Below, one piece after another: positions 1 through 6,168 of a DNA stretch of 10,077 nucleotides. Below the pieces are notes generated by a model. The model saw nothing but the letters and a program-made list of their open reading frames with translations. It had not been told where the DNA came from and did no database searches. The stretch's first letter is position 1. Every line of letters begins with the position of its first letter. This stretch comes from Succinivibrionaceae bacterium UBA3769 (GTDB lineage Bacteria > Pseudomonadota > Gammaproteobacteria > Enterobacterales > Succinivibrionaceae): NCBI GenBank assembly GCA_002372325.1, contig DFFT01000128.1, positions 1-10,077 on the forward strand, given 5' to 3'. The translations under genes and the position numbers were made by a program.

Positions 1-1133
1 ATCACCAGACTCTTCACATCAGCCACGTTGGCCAAAAGGGAGAATATCTTAAGATTGTCGATAAACTTCCAGGCCGCCTCCTGACCGCCCTTGATCTCAA
101 AGGTGAAGATGGATGCGCCGCCATTGGGGAAATACTTCTTATAAAGCTCGTGATCGGGATGATCCGGCAGGGACGGATGATTAACCCTGGCCACCTGAGG
201 ATGGTTTGCCAGATATGACACCACTTTGGCGGTGTTAGCGGCATGTCTTTCCAGGCGCAGGGACAGAGTCTCCGCTCCCTGAAGAAGCAGGAAGGCATTG
301 AAGGGAGAAATAGTGGCTCCCGTATCCCTGAGCAGGATGGTACGCACATAGGCCGTCAGGGCATTTCCACCCAGAGCCTTCCAGAAGGAGAGGCCGTGAT
401 AGCTGGGATTAGGCTCGGAAAGCTCCGGGAATTTGCCGCCCCGGCTCCAGTCAAATTTGCCCGAATCCACAATAACGCCCCCGAGGGTGGTGCCGTGGCC
501 GCCCAGGAATTTGGTGGCGGAATGCACCACCACATCAGCTCCGTGTTCAAACGGTCTTATGAGGTAAGGAGTGCCGAAAGTATTGTCGATTACCAGAGGA
601 ATGCCATGCTCATGGGCGATGGCGCTCAGGGCGTCCAGATCCGGAATATCGCTGTTGGGATTGCCCAGAGTCTCGGCATAAATAAGACGGGTCTTGTCGG
701 TAATGGCGTTCTTCACTTCCTCGAGATTGTGGATATCCACAAAGGTGGTGGTAACGCCGAACTGGGGCAGAGTATGGGCCAGAAGGTTATAGCTCCCGCC
801 GTAGATGGTCTTCTGAGCCACTACATGCCCGCCGTTAGCGGCCAAAGCCTGCACCACGTAGGTAATGGCGGCGGCTCCGGAGGCTACCGCGAGGGCGCCG
901 GTGCCGCCCTCCAGAGCAGCCACCCGCTTCTCCAGCACCTCCTCAGTGGGGTTGGTAAGACGGCCGTACACGTTCCCGGGTTCGGTAAGAGCAAAGCGGC
1001 CGGCGGCATGCCTGCTGTTATGGAACACATAAGAGGTGGTCTGATAGATGGGCACCGCTCTGGCGTCGGTGGCGGGATCAGCGGCTTCCTGACCAACGTG
1101 AAGCTGCAGGGTTTCAAATCTGTAATTACTCAT
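1..1133 (-). CDS. metY: O-acetylhomoserine sulfhydrylase (O-acetylhomoserine aminocarboxypropyltransferase), partial
   Basis: This is a cytoplasmic PLP enzyme of the Cys/Met-metabolism (cystathionine gamma-synthase) fold. It makes homocysteine from O-acetylhomoserine and sulfide for methionine synthesis. About 377 codons are present of a family length near 425-430; the C-terminus lies beyond the left edge. The N-terminus (MSNYRFETLQLHVGQ) is typical. The PLP lysine is K208 in SATKFLGGHGT, preceded by the DNTFGTPYL motif and by AETLGNPNSDIPD; the GASIFTFE motif lies near the cut end. The ATG at 1133 is preferred because GGAG lies 9 nt upstream; an in-frame ATG at 1139 is only 3 nt from it. The gene has a leader of about 480 nt with its own promoter, a Cys-rich small ORF and a terminator, so it is probably regulated by attenuation as well as by the neighbouring Rrf2 protein. 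Family assignment is firm; MetY rather than MetZ/MetB rests on the motif pattern and length. Confidence 0.95.
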   Translation of the reverse strand, partial: MSNYRFETLQLHVGQEAADPATDARAVPIYQTTSYVFHNSRHAAGRFALTEPGNVYGRLTNPTEEVLEKRVAALEGGTGALAVASGAAAITYVVQALAANGGHVVAQKTIYGGSYNLLAHTLPQFGVTTTFVDIHNLEEVKNAITDKTRLIYAETLGNPNSDIPDLDALSAIAHEHGIPLVIDNTFGTPYLIRPFEHGADVVVHSATKFLGGHGTTLGGVIVDSGKFDWSRGGKFPELSEPNPSYHGLSFWKALGGNALTAYVRTILLRDTGATISPFNAFLLLQGAETLSLRLERHAANTAKVVSYLANHPQVARVNHPSLPDHPDHELYKKYFPNGGASIFTFEIKGGQEAAWKFIDNLKIFSLLANVADVKSLV

Positions 1134-1237
1134 TTTCATTTGCTCCGTAAATTCTGTTTAAAGCTGGTTCAGTCTGTTTAAATCTGTTATCTGATTTCCG
1201 GCCGCTCCGGTATTCTGCCGGGGCGTTTTCCGGGGAT

Positions 1238-1285
1238 AAAAAAAGACCCGGTATCTTTAAATTCGCTTAATTCTGAGATCCGGGC
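1238..1285 (-). terminator. Intrinsic terminator inside the metY leader (candidate attenuator)
   Basis: Read leftward, GCCCGGATCT (1285-1276) pairs with AGATACCGGG (1256-1247), with one bulged A, across a 19-nt AT-rich loop. This is followed by TC and a run of seven T (1244-1238). It has no T-tract in the rightward direction, so it acts on leftward transcription. It sits between the metY promoter near 1620-1650 and the metY start, so it would end transcription before the gene unless prevented. The position and quality are seen directly; its role as an attenuator is inference. Confidence 0.8.
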
Positions 1286-1308
1286 CACGCGCTTGAAACG
1301 AAGACTGT

Positions 1309-1470
1309 TCAGTTTCCGCCGGCTGTCCGGAAAAGGCTCAGCCGTTCTTGCGCGCCAGCTGCCCGGCAAAGACACATTCGGCAGGACGGACACCCGAAGA
1401 GAAGCTCTCTCGCGCTCCCCGGCGCTCCTGATCTTAAAAACGCGGTCTTTGCGGCATTTAGTGATGGCAT
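1309..1470 (-). CDS. Cys-rich leader peptide upstream of metY (53 aa)
   Basis: This is a small ORF in the metY leader. AGGAGG lies 5 nt before the ATG at 1470, the best ribosome-binding site in the region, which argues for real translation. The product is 53 residues, with no signal peptide or known domain. Its one notable feature is CPSCRMCLC at residues 27-35: four Cys and one Met within nine codons. The stop is 24 nt before the terminator stem. Leader peptides rich in the regulated amino acid, followed by a terminator, are the known plan of ribosome-mediated attenuation, and polycysteine leader ORFs are reported in mycobacteria. MetY consumes sulfide, so cysteine shortage is a sensible signal. 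Right after the Cys codons, CCGGGC (1366-1361) could pair with the terminator's 5' arm (1286-1281) as an antiterminator. Translation is likely; the sensing role is inferred. Confidence 0.6.
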   Translation of the reverse strand: MPSLNAAKTAFLRSGAPGSARELLFGCPSCRMCLCRAAGAQERLSLFRTAGGN

Positions 1471-1618
1471 GCTGTCCTCCTGATTTCCGGGCTCTGCCCT
1501 GCTGATAAAAAATCCGGCGCCTGAGTTTCAGTGATGCGCTGATCCCCTGTTCCGGGAGGAATACACGGCCGGAACTTCTGATTTTCCGGATTCCCGCATT
1601 TCCTCCTGAGATGTCGCT

Positions 1619-1648
1619 ATGATAAAACCCCTTTACCTAGTATGTCAA
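1619..1648 (-). promoter_or_regulatory. Leftward promoter for the metY leader
   Basis: Read leftward there is a perfect -35 TTGACA (1648-1643), then an 18-bp spacer and TATCAT (1624-1619), or 17 bp to TTATCA. It points toward metY, giving a transcript that starts near 1612 and a leader of about 480 nt. Confidence 0.65.
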
Positions 1649-1653
1649 TAGGT
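1635..1653. promoter_or_regulatory. Inverted-repeat operator over the metY -35 (probable Rrf2 site)
   Basis: ACCTA (1635-1639) and TAGGT (1649-1653) are inverted around 9 bp and flank and cover the -35 TTGACA of the leftward promoter. Read leftward it is ACCTATTGAC...CTAGGTAAA, which matches the site at the Rrf2 gene's own promoter (ACCTATTAAC...TTAGGTATA). A bound dimer here would block RNA polymerase. The repeat is seen; the bound protein is inferred. Confidence 0.55.
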
Positions 1654-1840
1654 TTTAGAAAAATTTTGCAAAAAAATTTCCGGCATCCCCTTCCGGGTGG
1701 CTCAAAAGACCGTGATGATCTTTTGCTGCGGATTCCTTCCGGCCTTACGCTGTCTGACTTCCCCGCTTACGGCTCCTTGTTTCCCGCTCCTCTGAAAAGA
1801 GAGTTGCGAAAGAGAATCCCGGACTGACGGACAGGGCTTC

Positions 1841-1870
1841 TTGAAAAACCTATTAACCTTTAGGTATAAT
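1841..1870 (+). promoter_or_regulatory. Promoter of the Rrf2-family regulator gene
   Basis: TTGAAA (1841-1846), 18-bp spacer, perfect TATAAT (1865-1870). Transcription would begin near 1877, leaving a leader of about 135 nt before the ATG at 2011. Confidence 0.7.
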
Positions 1871-1873
1871 AGG
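1848..1873. promoter_or_regulatory. Palindromic operator over the Rrf2 gene promoter
   Basis: Two overlapping symmetries are present. CCTATTA (1849-1855) is a perfect inverted repeat of TAATAGG (1867-1873) around 11 bp, and ACCTA-N8-TAGGT spans 1848-1865. The site fills the spacer and covers the -10, as expected for autorepression. About 25 bp is the usual footprint size for IscR-type Rrf2 proteins. Binding is inferred. Confidence 0.6.
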
Positions 1874-1912
1874 CTTAACAAAAAATTAATCACGATCCCC
1901 GCTCCTCCCCCG

Positions 1913-1942
1913 ATCCCCGGAGCACGATGCCCCGGGGATTTT
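1913..1942 (+). other. GC-rich hairpin in the Rrf2 gene leader
   Basis: ATCCCCGG (1913-1920) pairs perfectly with CCGGGGAT (1932-1939) around an 11-nt loop and is followed by only four T. It could be a weak attenuator or an mRNA-stability element. The short T-run makes true termination doubtful. Confidence 0.35.
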
Positions 1943-2010
1943 CAGGAAGGCGGCGGCGGAGACTGATAAATAAGATACTGACAATAAGAAGAAAGGGAAG
2001 GTCAAATACC

Positions 2011-2466
2011 ATGATTTCAACACGGGGACGTTACGCCTTGAGAGTAATGATAGATCTGGCAGAGAACAGAGGTGTCGCAGAAGGCGAACGCGCAAACGAA
2101 CACGCAGGTGACAGAAAAGATTCCGAGGGCAAATACATTCCCCTCAAGGACATTGCCCTCCGGCAGGAAATATCCAAAAAGTACCTGGAAATCATTGTCC
2201 GGGATCTGGTGGCCGGGGGGCTTATTGTGGGAGCCAGCGGCAAGGGCGGCGGCTATCGGCTGTCCCGGAATCCGGAAGACTACACCGTGGGAGAAATCGT
2301 CGAGATGATGGAAGGCTCCCTTTCCACCGTGGCCTGTCTGGCAGATCCCAACTACAACTGCCCCCGCCGGGATCGGTGCAAAACTTTGCCCATGTGGAAG
2401 GAATACAATGCGCTGGTGCGGAACTTTTTTTACGGAAAAAGGCTCAGCGACTTACTGAAACCCTGA
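2011..2466 (+). CDS. Rrf2-family transcriptional regulator (IscR/CymR-like)
   Basis: A 151-residue DNA-binding regulator. The N-terminal winged helix-turn-helix begins with ISTRGRYALRVMIDLA. The recognition helix is in ISKKYLEIIVRDL (about 55-66), and the wing GKGGGYRLSR (about 77-86) precedes YTVGEIVEMMEG. Three cysteines, C109, C117 and C123 (C-x7-C-x5-C), lie where IscR-type proteins bind an Fe-S cluster (C-x5-C-x5-C in E. coli IscR), so Fe-S or redox sensing is plausible. An unusual charged insertion at about residues 21-40 separates the first helix from the helix-turn-helix. The start at 2011 is chosen because the classic N-terminus begins there and AAGGGAAGG lies about 9 nt upstream; the frame is open further back but shows no family sequence. 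The gene is divergent from metY, and matching operators lie at both promoters, suggesting control of sulfur assimilation and of itself. CymR-type cysteine regulation is inferred, not proven. Confidence 0.92.
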   Translation: MISTRGRYALRVMIDLAENRGVAEGERANEHAGDRKDSEGKYIPLKDIALRQEISKKYLEIIVRDLVAGGLIVGASGKGGGYRLSRNPEDYTVGEIVEMMEGSLSTVACLADPNYNCPRRDRCKTLPMWKEYNALVRNFFYGKRLSDLLKP

Positions 2467-2490
2467 TCGCAAAGCCCGCGCTGCCGCCCT

Positions 2491-3045
2491 TCAGTTCTCT
2501 TCGGAAGCGGCTCCGGCAGCATCATTGCGGGCTTCCTGATTCCGGAGAGCCTCGTCCATCCGGGCTCTGATATCCGAAGAAGCCTGCCCCGCCGGTTCCG
2601 GGAGGAGATCCCCCTTCCGGCCGAATTCCCCGATAAAGTCATTAAGCCCCGGACACAGGGCGGCGTCCTTGCACCGCGCGGCGGCCAGCAAAATTCTGGC
2701 TCCGTCATCAAACAGGTATTCCGTGATATCCCCGGGGCATGTCATGAGGAAGCCCGGCACGCCGGCGGCGCTCCGGGGCTCCGGGGCCTTGCAGGATCCC
2801 CGGGCGGCCAGAAAGGCGGCGGTGTTTTTCAGGGAAAGCTCTCCCGCGTTTCCGATAACCGCCATGGTGACCACGGCTCCGGTTTCATCATTAAGGTAGA
2901 TGCTGCGGGAACCCGCATCATAATCATGAGCCTGCCAGGCGGCCATCGCGGGGAGAGGCTGGAGAGCCGCAAGTCCGAGGGCGCAGAGAACGGCGGCGGC
3001 CAGTCTGCGGCCGGGGACTGATTTTTGAGGGGGGAATGCTTTCAT
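2491..3045 (-). CDS. Exported Cys-containing protein of unknown function
   Basis: A 184-residue protein I do not recognise. It has a clear Sec signal peptide: basic n-region to R14, hydrophobic core LAAAVLCALGLAAL (15-28), and a likely cleavage at AMA|A after residue 35. The mature part is about 149 residues with four cysteines (C85, C103, C125, C131), an even number that suits two disulfides in the periplasm or outside the cell. The tail from about residue 155 is charged and Ala-rich, with no membrane segment. AAGGAG lies 12 nt upstream of the ATG, a rather long gap. It converges with the regulator gene, leaving 24 bp between stops. A terminator at 3188-3224 separates it from the ATPase gene, so it needs its own promoter. 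TACAAT (3090-3085 read leftward) is the only fair -10 and has no good -35. Confidence 0.8.
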   Translation of the reverse strand: MKAFPPQKSVPGRRLAAAVLCALGLAALQPLPAMAAWQAHDYDAGSRSIYLNDETGAVVTMAVIGNAGELSLKNTAAFLAARGSCKAPEPRSAAGVPGFLMTCPGDITEYLFDDGARILLAAARCKDAALCPGLNDFIGEFGRKGDLLPEPAGQASSDIRARMDEALRNQEARNDAAGAASEEN

Positions 3046-3187
3046 ATGAGATCCGATCTCCTTGGTACAGGTAATATTACTGCTATTGTACCGTAAGATG
3101 CCGGTACCGGGCAGGAACCGGGCCGTAATGGCGTCCTTGCGCAGTTTAATCGCCTCCCCGGGCCGAGGCGTCCCGGGAAGGCGTCAT
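3046..3187. other. Intergenic region upstream of the exported protein gene
   Basis: No gene is visible. It holds a CTCCTT complement of a Shine-Dalgarno (3058-3063), a possible leftward -10 (3085-3090) and GC-rich short palindromes around 3150-3180. Confidence 0.5.
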
Positions 3188-3224
3188 AAAAAAAGGGCCC
3201 CGGGGAAAGCTCCCTGAGACCCTT
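3188..3224 (-). terminator. Intrinsic terminator of the AAA+ ATPase gene
   Basis: Read leftward, AAGGGTCTC (3224-3216) pairs with GGGGCCCTT (3201-3193), counting two G-T pairs. An inner GGGA/TCCC stem and a GCTT loop follow after one mismatch, then seven T (3194-3188). This strong terminator lies 52 bp after the ATPase stop codon. Confidence 0.9.
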
Positions 3225-3275
3225 AATGCCTTCCGGCGTCCCGTCCGGGGAAACGCCGTGGGCTCCTTTGCAGAT

Positions 3276-4310
3276 TTATTCAGCGCGGTTCTGCAGCCCT
3301 GCTGTCACATCTCCCCTGATGTCGTGGAAAATCCGGTGCAGATACACCCTTTCCTCTCTGGTGATCCGGTACCCGAAGGCCCGATCCAGAGCATGGACGA
3401 CTTTCTCCGGAGAGTCCGCGTCCTGACACAGATGAGCCCAGCGGATAAGCGCTCTTGTGGTCATCGGGATGGTCATGTAGACTGCGGTGCCCTCCTGGCA
3501 GGTATGCGATCTTCTTATTTCGCCGGCAGTGCGCACCATAATTCCGATAAACTCTCTGCCGAGTTCCGGATAAAGATCCCCGAGGAGCTTTTCCTCGCGC
3601 TCAGGAGGCATGTAATTGCTCTCCAGAAAGCGGAATCTGTCCAAAAACGCCGCATTCAGAAGACGAGTGCCTGCATAGGACTCCTCCGAACCGGCGCCAT
3701 TGGTATTGGCGGTTACTATCAGACGAAAATTTGCATGCGGAGTAATCACTTCTCCGTTGTTCTGCGCAATGCAGAGCGGTCTCCCTTCAAGCACGTCGTT
3801 CAGGCCTGCCAGCTCTGCCGGGTCAGCCAGATCGATCTCATTCAGCATGAGAATATAGCCATACTTCAGGGCCCGTACCAGGGGACCGTACACGAACATC
3901 ACCTCGCCCCGGACAATGGTGTTGTGCCCTGTCAGGTCGGCCATTTCAAACCTCCCGTTCAGAGTCATTTCCACTGCCGGCCAGCCTAAACGAGCGGCTG
4001 CCTGATGCACCATGCTGGTTTTTCCGGATCCGGACGGTCCGAAAATATACAGGGCATCATTCATCGGGGCTGCCAGATAATCAAGAAGGCCCTTAAGGAG
4101 CTCTTCCTGAAAAACATACCCCGGTTCCCGCTTCGGAATCAGACGGGACACCGCCGCCATGCTCTCAGAATCCTGATAGCACGGCACTGCGATCTCATCT
4201 TCGGAGCCTTCAAGAACCGGAAAAAGATCTCCGTACTTAAAGACAGTGTTCCTGGTGGGAAGGGCATCGCCCTGATTCAGGCTGTTTACAGGTGTTTCAT
4301 TAACGCACAT
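3276..4310 (-). CDS. AAA+ ATPase, CobS/MoxR-like (AAA_5 type)
   Basis: A 344-residue cytoplasmic AAA+ ATPase of the dynein-related AAA_5/CobS-like group. Such proteins form ring hexamers that remodel a partner, often one with a von Willebrand factor A domain. Residues 1-80 are a poorly conserved N-terminal part. Walker A is GPSGSGKT (91-98), Walker B LMLNEID (154-160), sensor 1 the ANTNG motif (N201), and likely arginine fingers R224/R226 in LDRFRF. The Walker B acid preceding E158 is Asn157 rather than Asp; E158, the catalytic base, is kept. GLNDVLEGRPL after Walker B is typical of the group. The start at 4310 has GAGGT 9 nt upstream. No vWA partner is in the window: the downstream gene is an exported protein and the upstream genes point away. 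Function is unknown; a cobaltochelatase role is unlikely without cobalamin genes nearby. Confidence 0.88.
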   Translation of the reverse strand: MCVNETPVNSLNQGDALPTRNTVFKYGDLFPVLEGSEDEIAVPCYQDSESMAAVSRLIPKREPGYVFQEELLKGLLDYLAAPMNDALYIFGPSGSGKTSMVHQAAARLGWPAVEMTLNGRFEMADLTGHNTIVRGEVMFVYGPLVRALKYGYILMLNEIDLADPAELAGLNDVLEGRPLCIAQNNGEVITPHANFRLIVTANTNGAGSEESYAGTRLLNAAFLDRFRFLESNYMPPEREEKLLGDLYPELGREFIGIMVRTAGEIRRSHTCQEGTAVYMTIPMTTRALIRWAHLCQDADSPEKVVHALDRAFGYRITREERVYLHRIFHDIRGDVTAGLQNRAE

Positions 4311-4806
4311 GTTTTGTTTACCTCAACGTTGTGCGGAGAAGGATTGCTCCCCCGCGTTTCATGCTGCCGGAAAACCGGACAGCCAGCGCTCATATGAGCA
4401 GAAAACTGTTTCCCTCGGGAAACAGACCAGCGCGTCCCGGAGGACGCAGAAAGAGAAAGCCGGGCTTTCTCTTCTTAACCGGGTAAAACGCGGAGCGGGG
4501 ACTTAAAGCCCCTCATTTCCGGGCCTGATTATATATGACGAAAAATTCCGGGCTGCGAAATAAGCCTTTGCGATTCCCCGGAAGCCTTTCAGATAAAGCC
4601 CCGGATCGTGTCTTAGGGCGATGGAGGAAAACAGGGATCTCAGCGGGAACCCGGCGGGATAACGGGGGACATCTCCCCGGGAAAGCGGCCGGATAAAATC
4701 CTCCGGAAAACCGGCGGACGAGGGCCCCGGAAGCAGCAGCAAAAAATAAGACAGAGATCTTGTTTCATTCTTATGAGAAAAAGCTTTCCGGGCGCCGGAC
4801 CTGATA
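4311..4806. other. Long intergenic region between divergent ATPase and GTPase genes
   Basis: About 500 bp with no convincing gene. It must hold the leftward ATPase promoter, which I cannot place confidently. Its notable content is a cluster of four palindromes (4388-4473) and a GGGG-acttaaag-CCCC hairpin at 4497-4512. A 118-codon open frame read leftward over 4859-4503 starts inside the GTPase promoter region and shows no domain or ribosome-binding site, so it is not called. Confidence 0.5.
4388..4473. repeat. Cluster of four tandem palindromes
   Basis: Four perfect inverted repeats lie in a row, 6, 6 and 3 bp apart: GCTCATATGAGC (4388-4399); CTGTTTCCC-tc-GGGAAACAG (4406-4425); GCGTCC-cgga-GGACGC (4432-4447); and AAGAGAAAGCC-g-GGCTTTCTCTT (4451-4473). 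The sequences differ from one another, so this is not a simple repeat array. The last, followed by CTTCTT, could be a terminator in the rightward direction. The set could be a structured RNA leader of the ATPase gene (read leftward), a small RNA, or stacked operators. Confidence 0.55.
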
Positions 4807-4843
4807 CCGGGCTTATAATCATAAGGCTGGAAACGTTTTCCAG
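4807..4843 (+). promoter_or_regulatory. Promoter-like element A upstream of the first GTPase gene
   Basis: CCGGGCTTATAATCAT followed by TGGAAAC and TTTTC. TATAAT (4814-4819) is a perfect -10 hexamer, but no -35 lies 16-18 bp upstream. Just downstream, CTGGAAA-cgt-TTTCCAG (4827-4843) is a 17-bp inverted repeat with an AAACGTTT core, a shape seen in LacI-family operators. A near copy lies before the second GTPase gene (6169-6203). Promoter function is inferred from the hexamer and the duplication. Confidence 0.55.
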
Positions 4844-4879
4844 AGGCAAGGCAAGACAATACCGACAGGGCAGATGCAA

Positions 4880-6031
4880 ATGGACAATGATAATTTCGTA
4901 ACCAACATTCTCATTCTCGGCAAAACCGGCGCGGGGAAATCCACCTTAGTGAACTATCTTTACGGCAGGGAAATCGCCGTGGCCCGGGCCGGCCGCCCCG
5001 TAACCGAAAAGGGCCTCCACCGCCATGAGCCCTTTGCCTACAATGGCATGGACATTGTGATCTGGGACAGCTGGGGCCTGGAGCCGGACAAGGCCCGGGA
5101 ATGGTGGGAAAGCCTGAAGGAGGAGCTGGCCCGGCAGAGCGGTCAGCCCCATATCAGGGACTGGATCCATACCGTCATCTACTGCTACGATGCCAAGAAA
5201 TCCCGCCTGGACAGCTACGAAAGCGAGCACATTCTGAAGCCTCTTATCGACATGGGGTACCGGGTGATTTTTGCGCTCACCAAATGGGGGCTCTGCTCCG
5301 ATGCTGAAAAGGAGGCCGCCATAAGAGTGCTTGATGAGAGCTATCACGGATTCTCCGCCATCCCCGTGGAATCCATCTCCCAGAAGCTTCGGGGCGGCAG
5401 AACCACTGCTCCCGCGGGCCGGGAGGATATCTTCCGGGGCATCTGCCTTAATCTCCGGAAGAGCCTCATGTACCATCTCCGGTGCCGCGCCCGGGACGAG
5501 ATGCAGGAGGCGGTCAGCCGCGCGGAAAAAGCCGCCCTCGCCTATTACGACGATAATACCGGCTACATCTTCACCGTTTACGGCGAGGATCTGATGAACG
5601 AGATCCAGATAATTGCCCGGGAAAGCTATGAAAACAACATTAAAGAGGTTTACGACCGGCTCCGGAACAATATCACTCTCATTGACAGCATGTGCGTGGC
5701 CGTGATCCGGGGCTATACCGGCATTGACGTTTCGGAAAAGCTCAAAGGGCTTCATGTCATTATGAGCAGCATCAAGGATACTCGGATTGCCGCCTGGACC
5801 GGGGACTGGGGCGAATATTTCGGGGACACTCTTGCCACCATATTCACCGCCGGCATTCGCTTCTTCCGCCGGAAGAGCTCCTATCGCGAGGATCTGGAAA
5901 AGAAGCTCGGGGAAGTCAGCGAGAAGCTTATCCAGGATCTCAGAAGCTTTGCGGACACTCTGGACAAGGAAGATATTGAGGTGAATGAGGGGATCGCAGA
6001 AAAGCTCAACGCCGCCAGTATCCGGAATTAG
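4880..6031 (+). CDS. GTPase-family protein, paralog A (P-loop intact)
   Basis: A 383-residue P-loop GTPase of the TRAFAC/Era-like kind. G1 is GKTGAGKS (14-21), the switch-I threonine is probably T42 in RPVTEKG, and G3 is DSWG (63-66) after the strand DIVIW. The G4 position reads TKWG (134-137), where the guanine-specificity Asp is replaced by Gly, so base specificity is uncertain. A G5-like VESIS follows (163-167). The C-terminal half (about 190-380) is mostly helical and charged, with no clear membrane span, and carries a block highly conserved with paralog A' (LTLIDSMCVAVIRGYTGIDVS in both, with few changes). The start at 4880 is preferred because AGGG is 9 nt upstream; an in-frame ATG at 4874 is too close to it. 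It is the first gene of the GTPase cluster. Its role is unknown; members of this broad group sit in accessory regions and some act at membranes or in conflict systems. Confidence 0.88.
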   Translation: MDNDNFVTNILILGKTGAGKSTLVNYLYGREIAVARAGRPVTEKGLHRHEPFAYNGMDIVIWDSWGLEPDKAREWWESLKEELARQSGQPHIRDWIHTVIYCYDAKKSRLDSYESEHILKPLIDMGYRVIFALTKWGLCSDAEKEAAIRVLDESYHGFSAIPVESISQKLRGGRTTAPAGREDIFRGICLNLRKSLMYHLRCRARDEMQEAVSRAEKAALAYYDDNTGYIFTVYGEDLMNEIQIIARESYENNIKEVYDRLRNNITLIDSMCVAVIRGYTGIDVSEKLKGLHVIMSSIKDTRIAAWTGDWGEYFGDTLATIFTAGIRFFRRKSSYREDLEKKLGEVSEKLIQDLRSFADTLDKEDIEVNEGIAEKLNAASIRN

Positions 6032-6033
6032 CA

Positions 6034-6088
6034 GGATTTGAGGTTTTTTGGATTTGCGGAATTCCGTTTTTTGGGATTTCAGGTTTTT
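6034..6088 (+). repeat. T-rich imperfect direct repeat
   Basis: GGATTTGAGGTTTTT (6034-6048) recurs as GGATTTCAGGTTTTT (6074-6088), 14 of 15 identical and offset by 40 bp, with a third GGATTT at 6050. It lies in the 238-bp gap between the first two GTPase genes. Function unknown. Confidence 0.5.
6057..6072 (+). terminator. Weak terminator candidate after paralog A
   Basis: CGGAATTCCG (6057-6066) is palindromic and followed by six T (6067-6072). The local stem is only three pairs, but AATTCCG can instead pair with CGGAATT at 6023-6029, overlapping the stop codon, for a 7-bp stem with a long loop. Partial termination before the second promoter-like element is possible. Confidence 0.35.
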
Positions 6089-6168
6089 CATCAACAGGGA
6101 AAGGAGATGCCCGGGATTCCGGGAGCTCCTGAGGCCCCGGCTCTCCCGGGAGACCGGCTTTCCCGGTG

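Noticed and set aside
243..1181. 312-codon rightward open frame opposite metY
   Set aside because: Antisense shadow: metY on the other strand has full family motifs including the PLP lysine.
1528..1599. 23-codon ORF at the start of the metY leader with AGGAGG upstream
   Set aside because: The Shine-Dalgarno is only 2 nt from the ATG, and the peptide has no regulatory codon cluster.
1140..1620. SAM riboswitch in the metY leader
   Set aside because: I looked for the S-box core (AGAGG...GCCCGATGAA-type blocks) and for other SAM classes and saw none; the leader ORF plus terminator explains it better.
3258..3989. 243-codon rightward open frame opposite the AAA+ ATPase
   Set aside because: Antisense shadow of a gene with clear Walker and sensor motifs.
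4388..4473. Palindrome cluster as a CRISPR or REP array
   Set aside because: The units differ in sequence and there are no regular spacers.
4503..4859. 118-codon leftward open frame in the gap before paralog A
   Set aside because: It begins within the promoter-like element A, has no ribosome-binding site and no recognisable domain.
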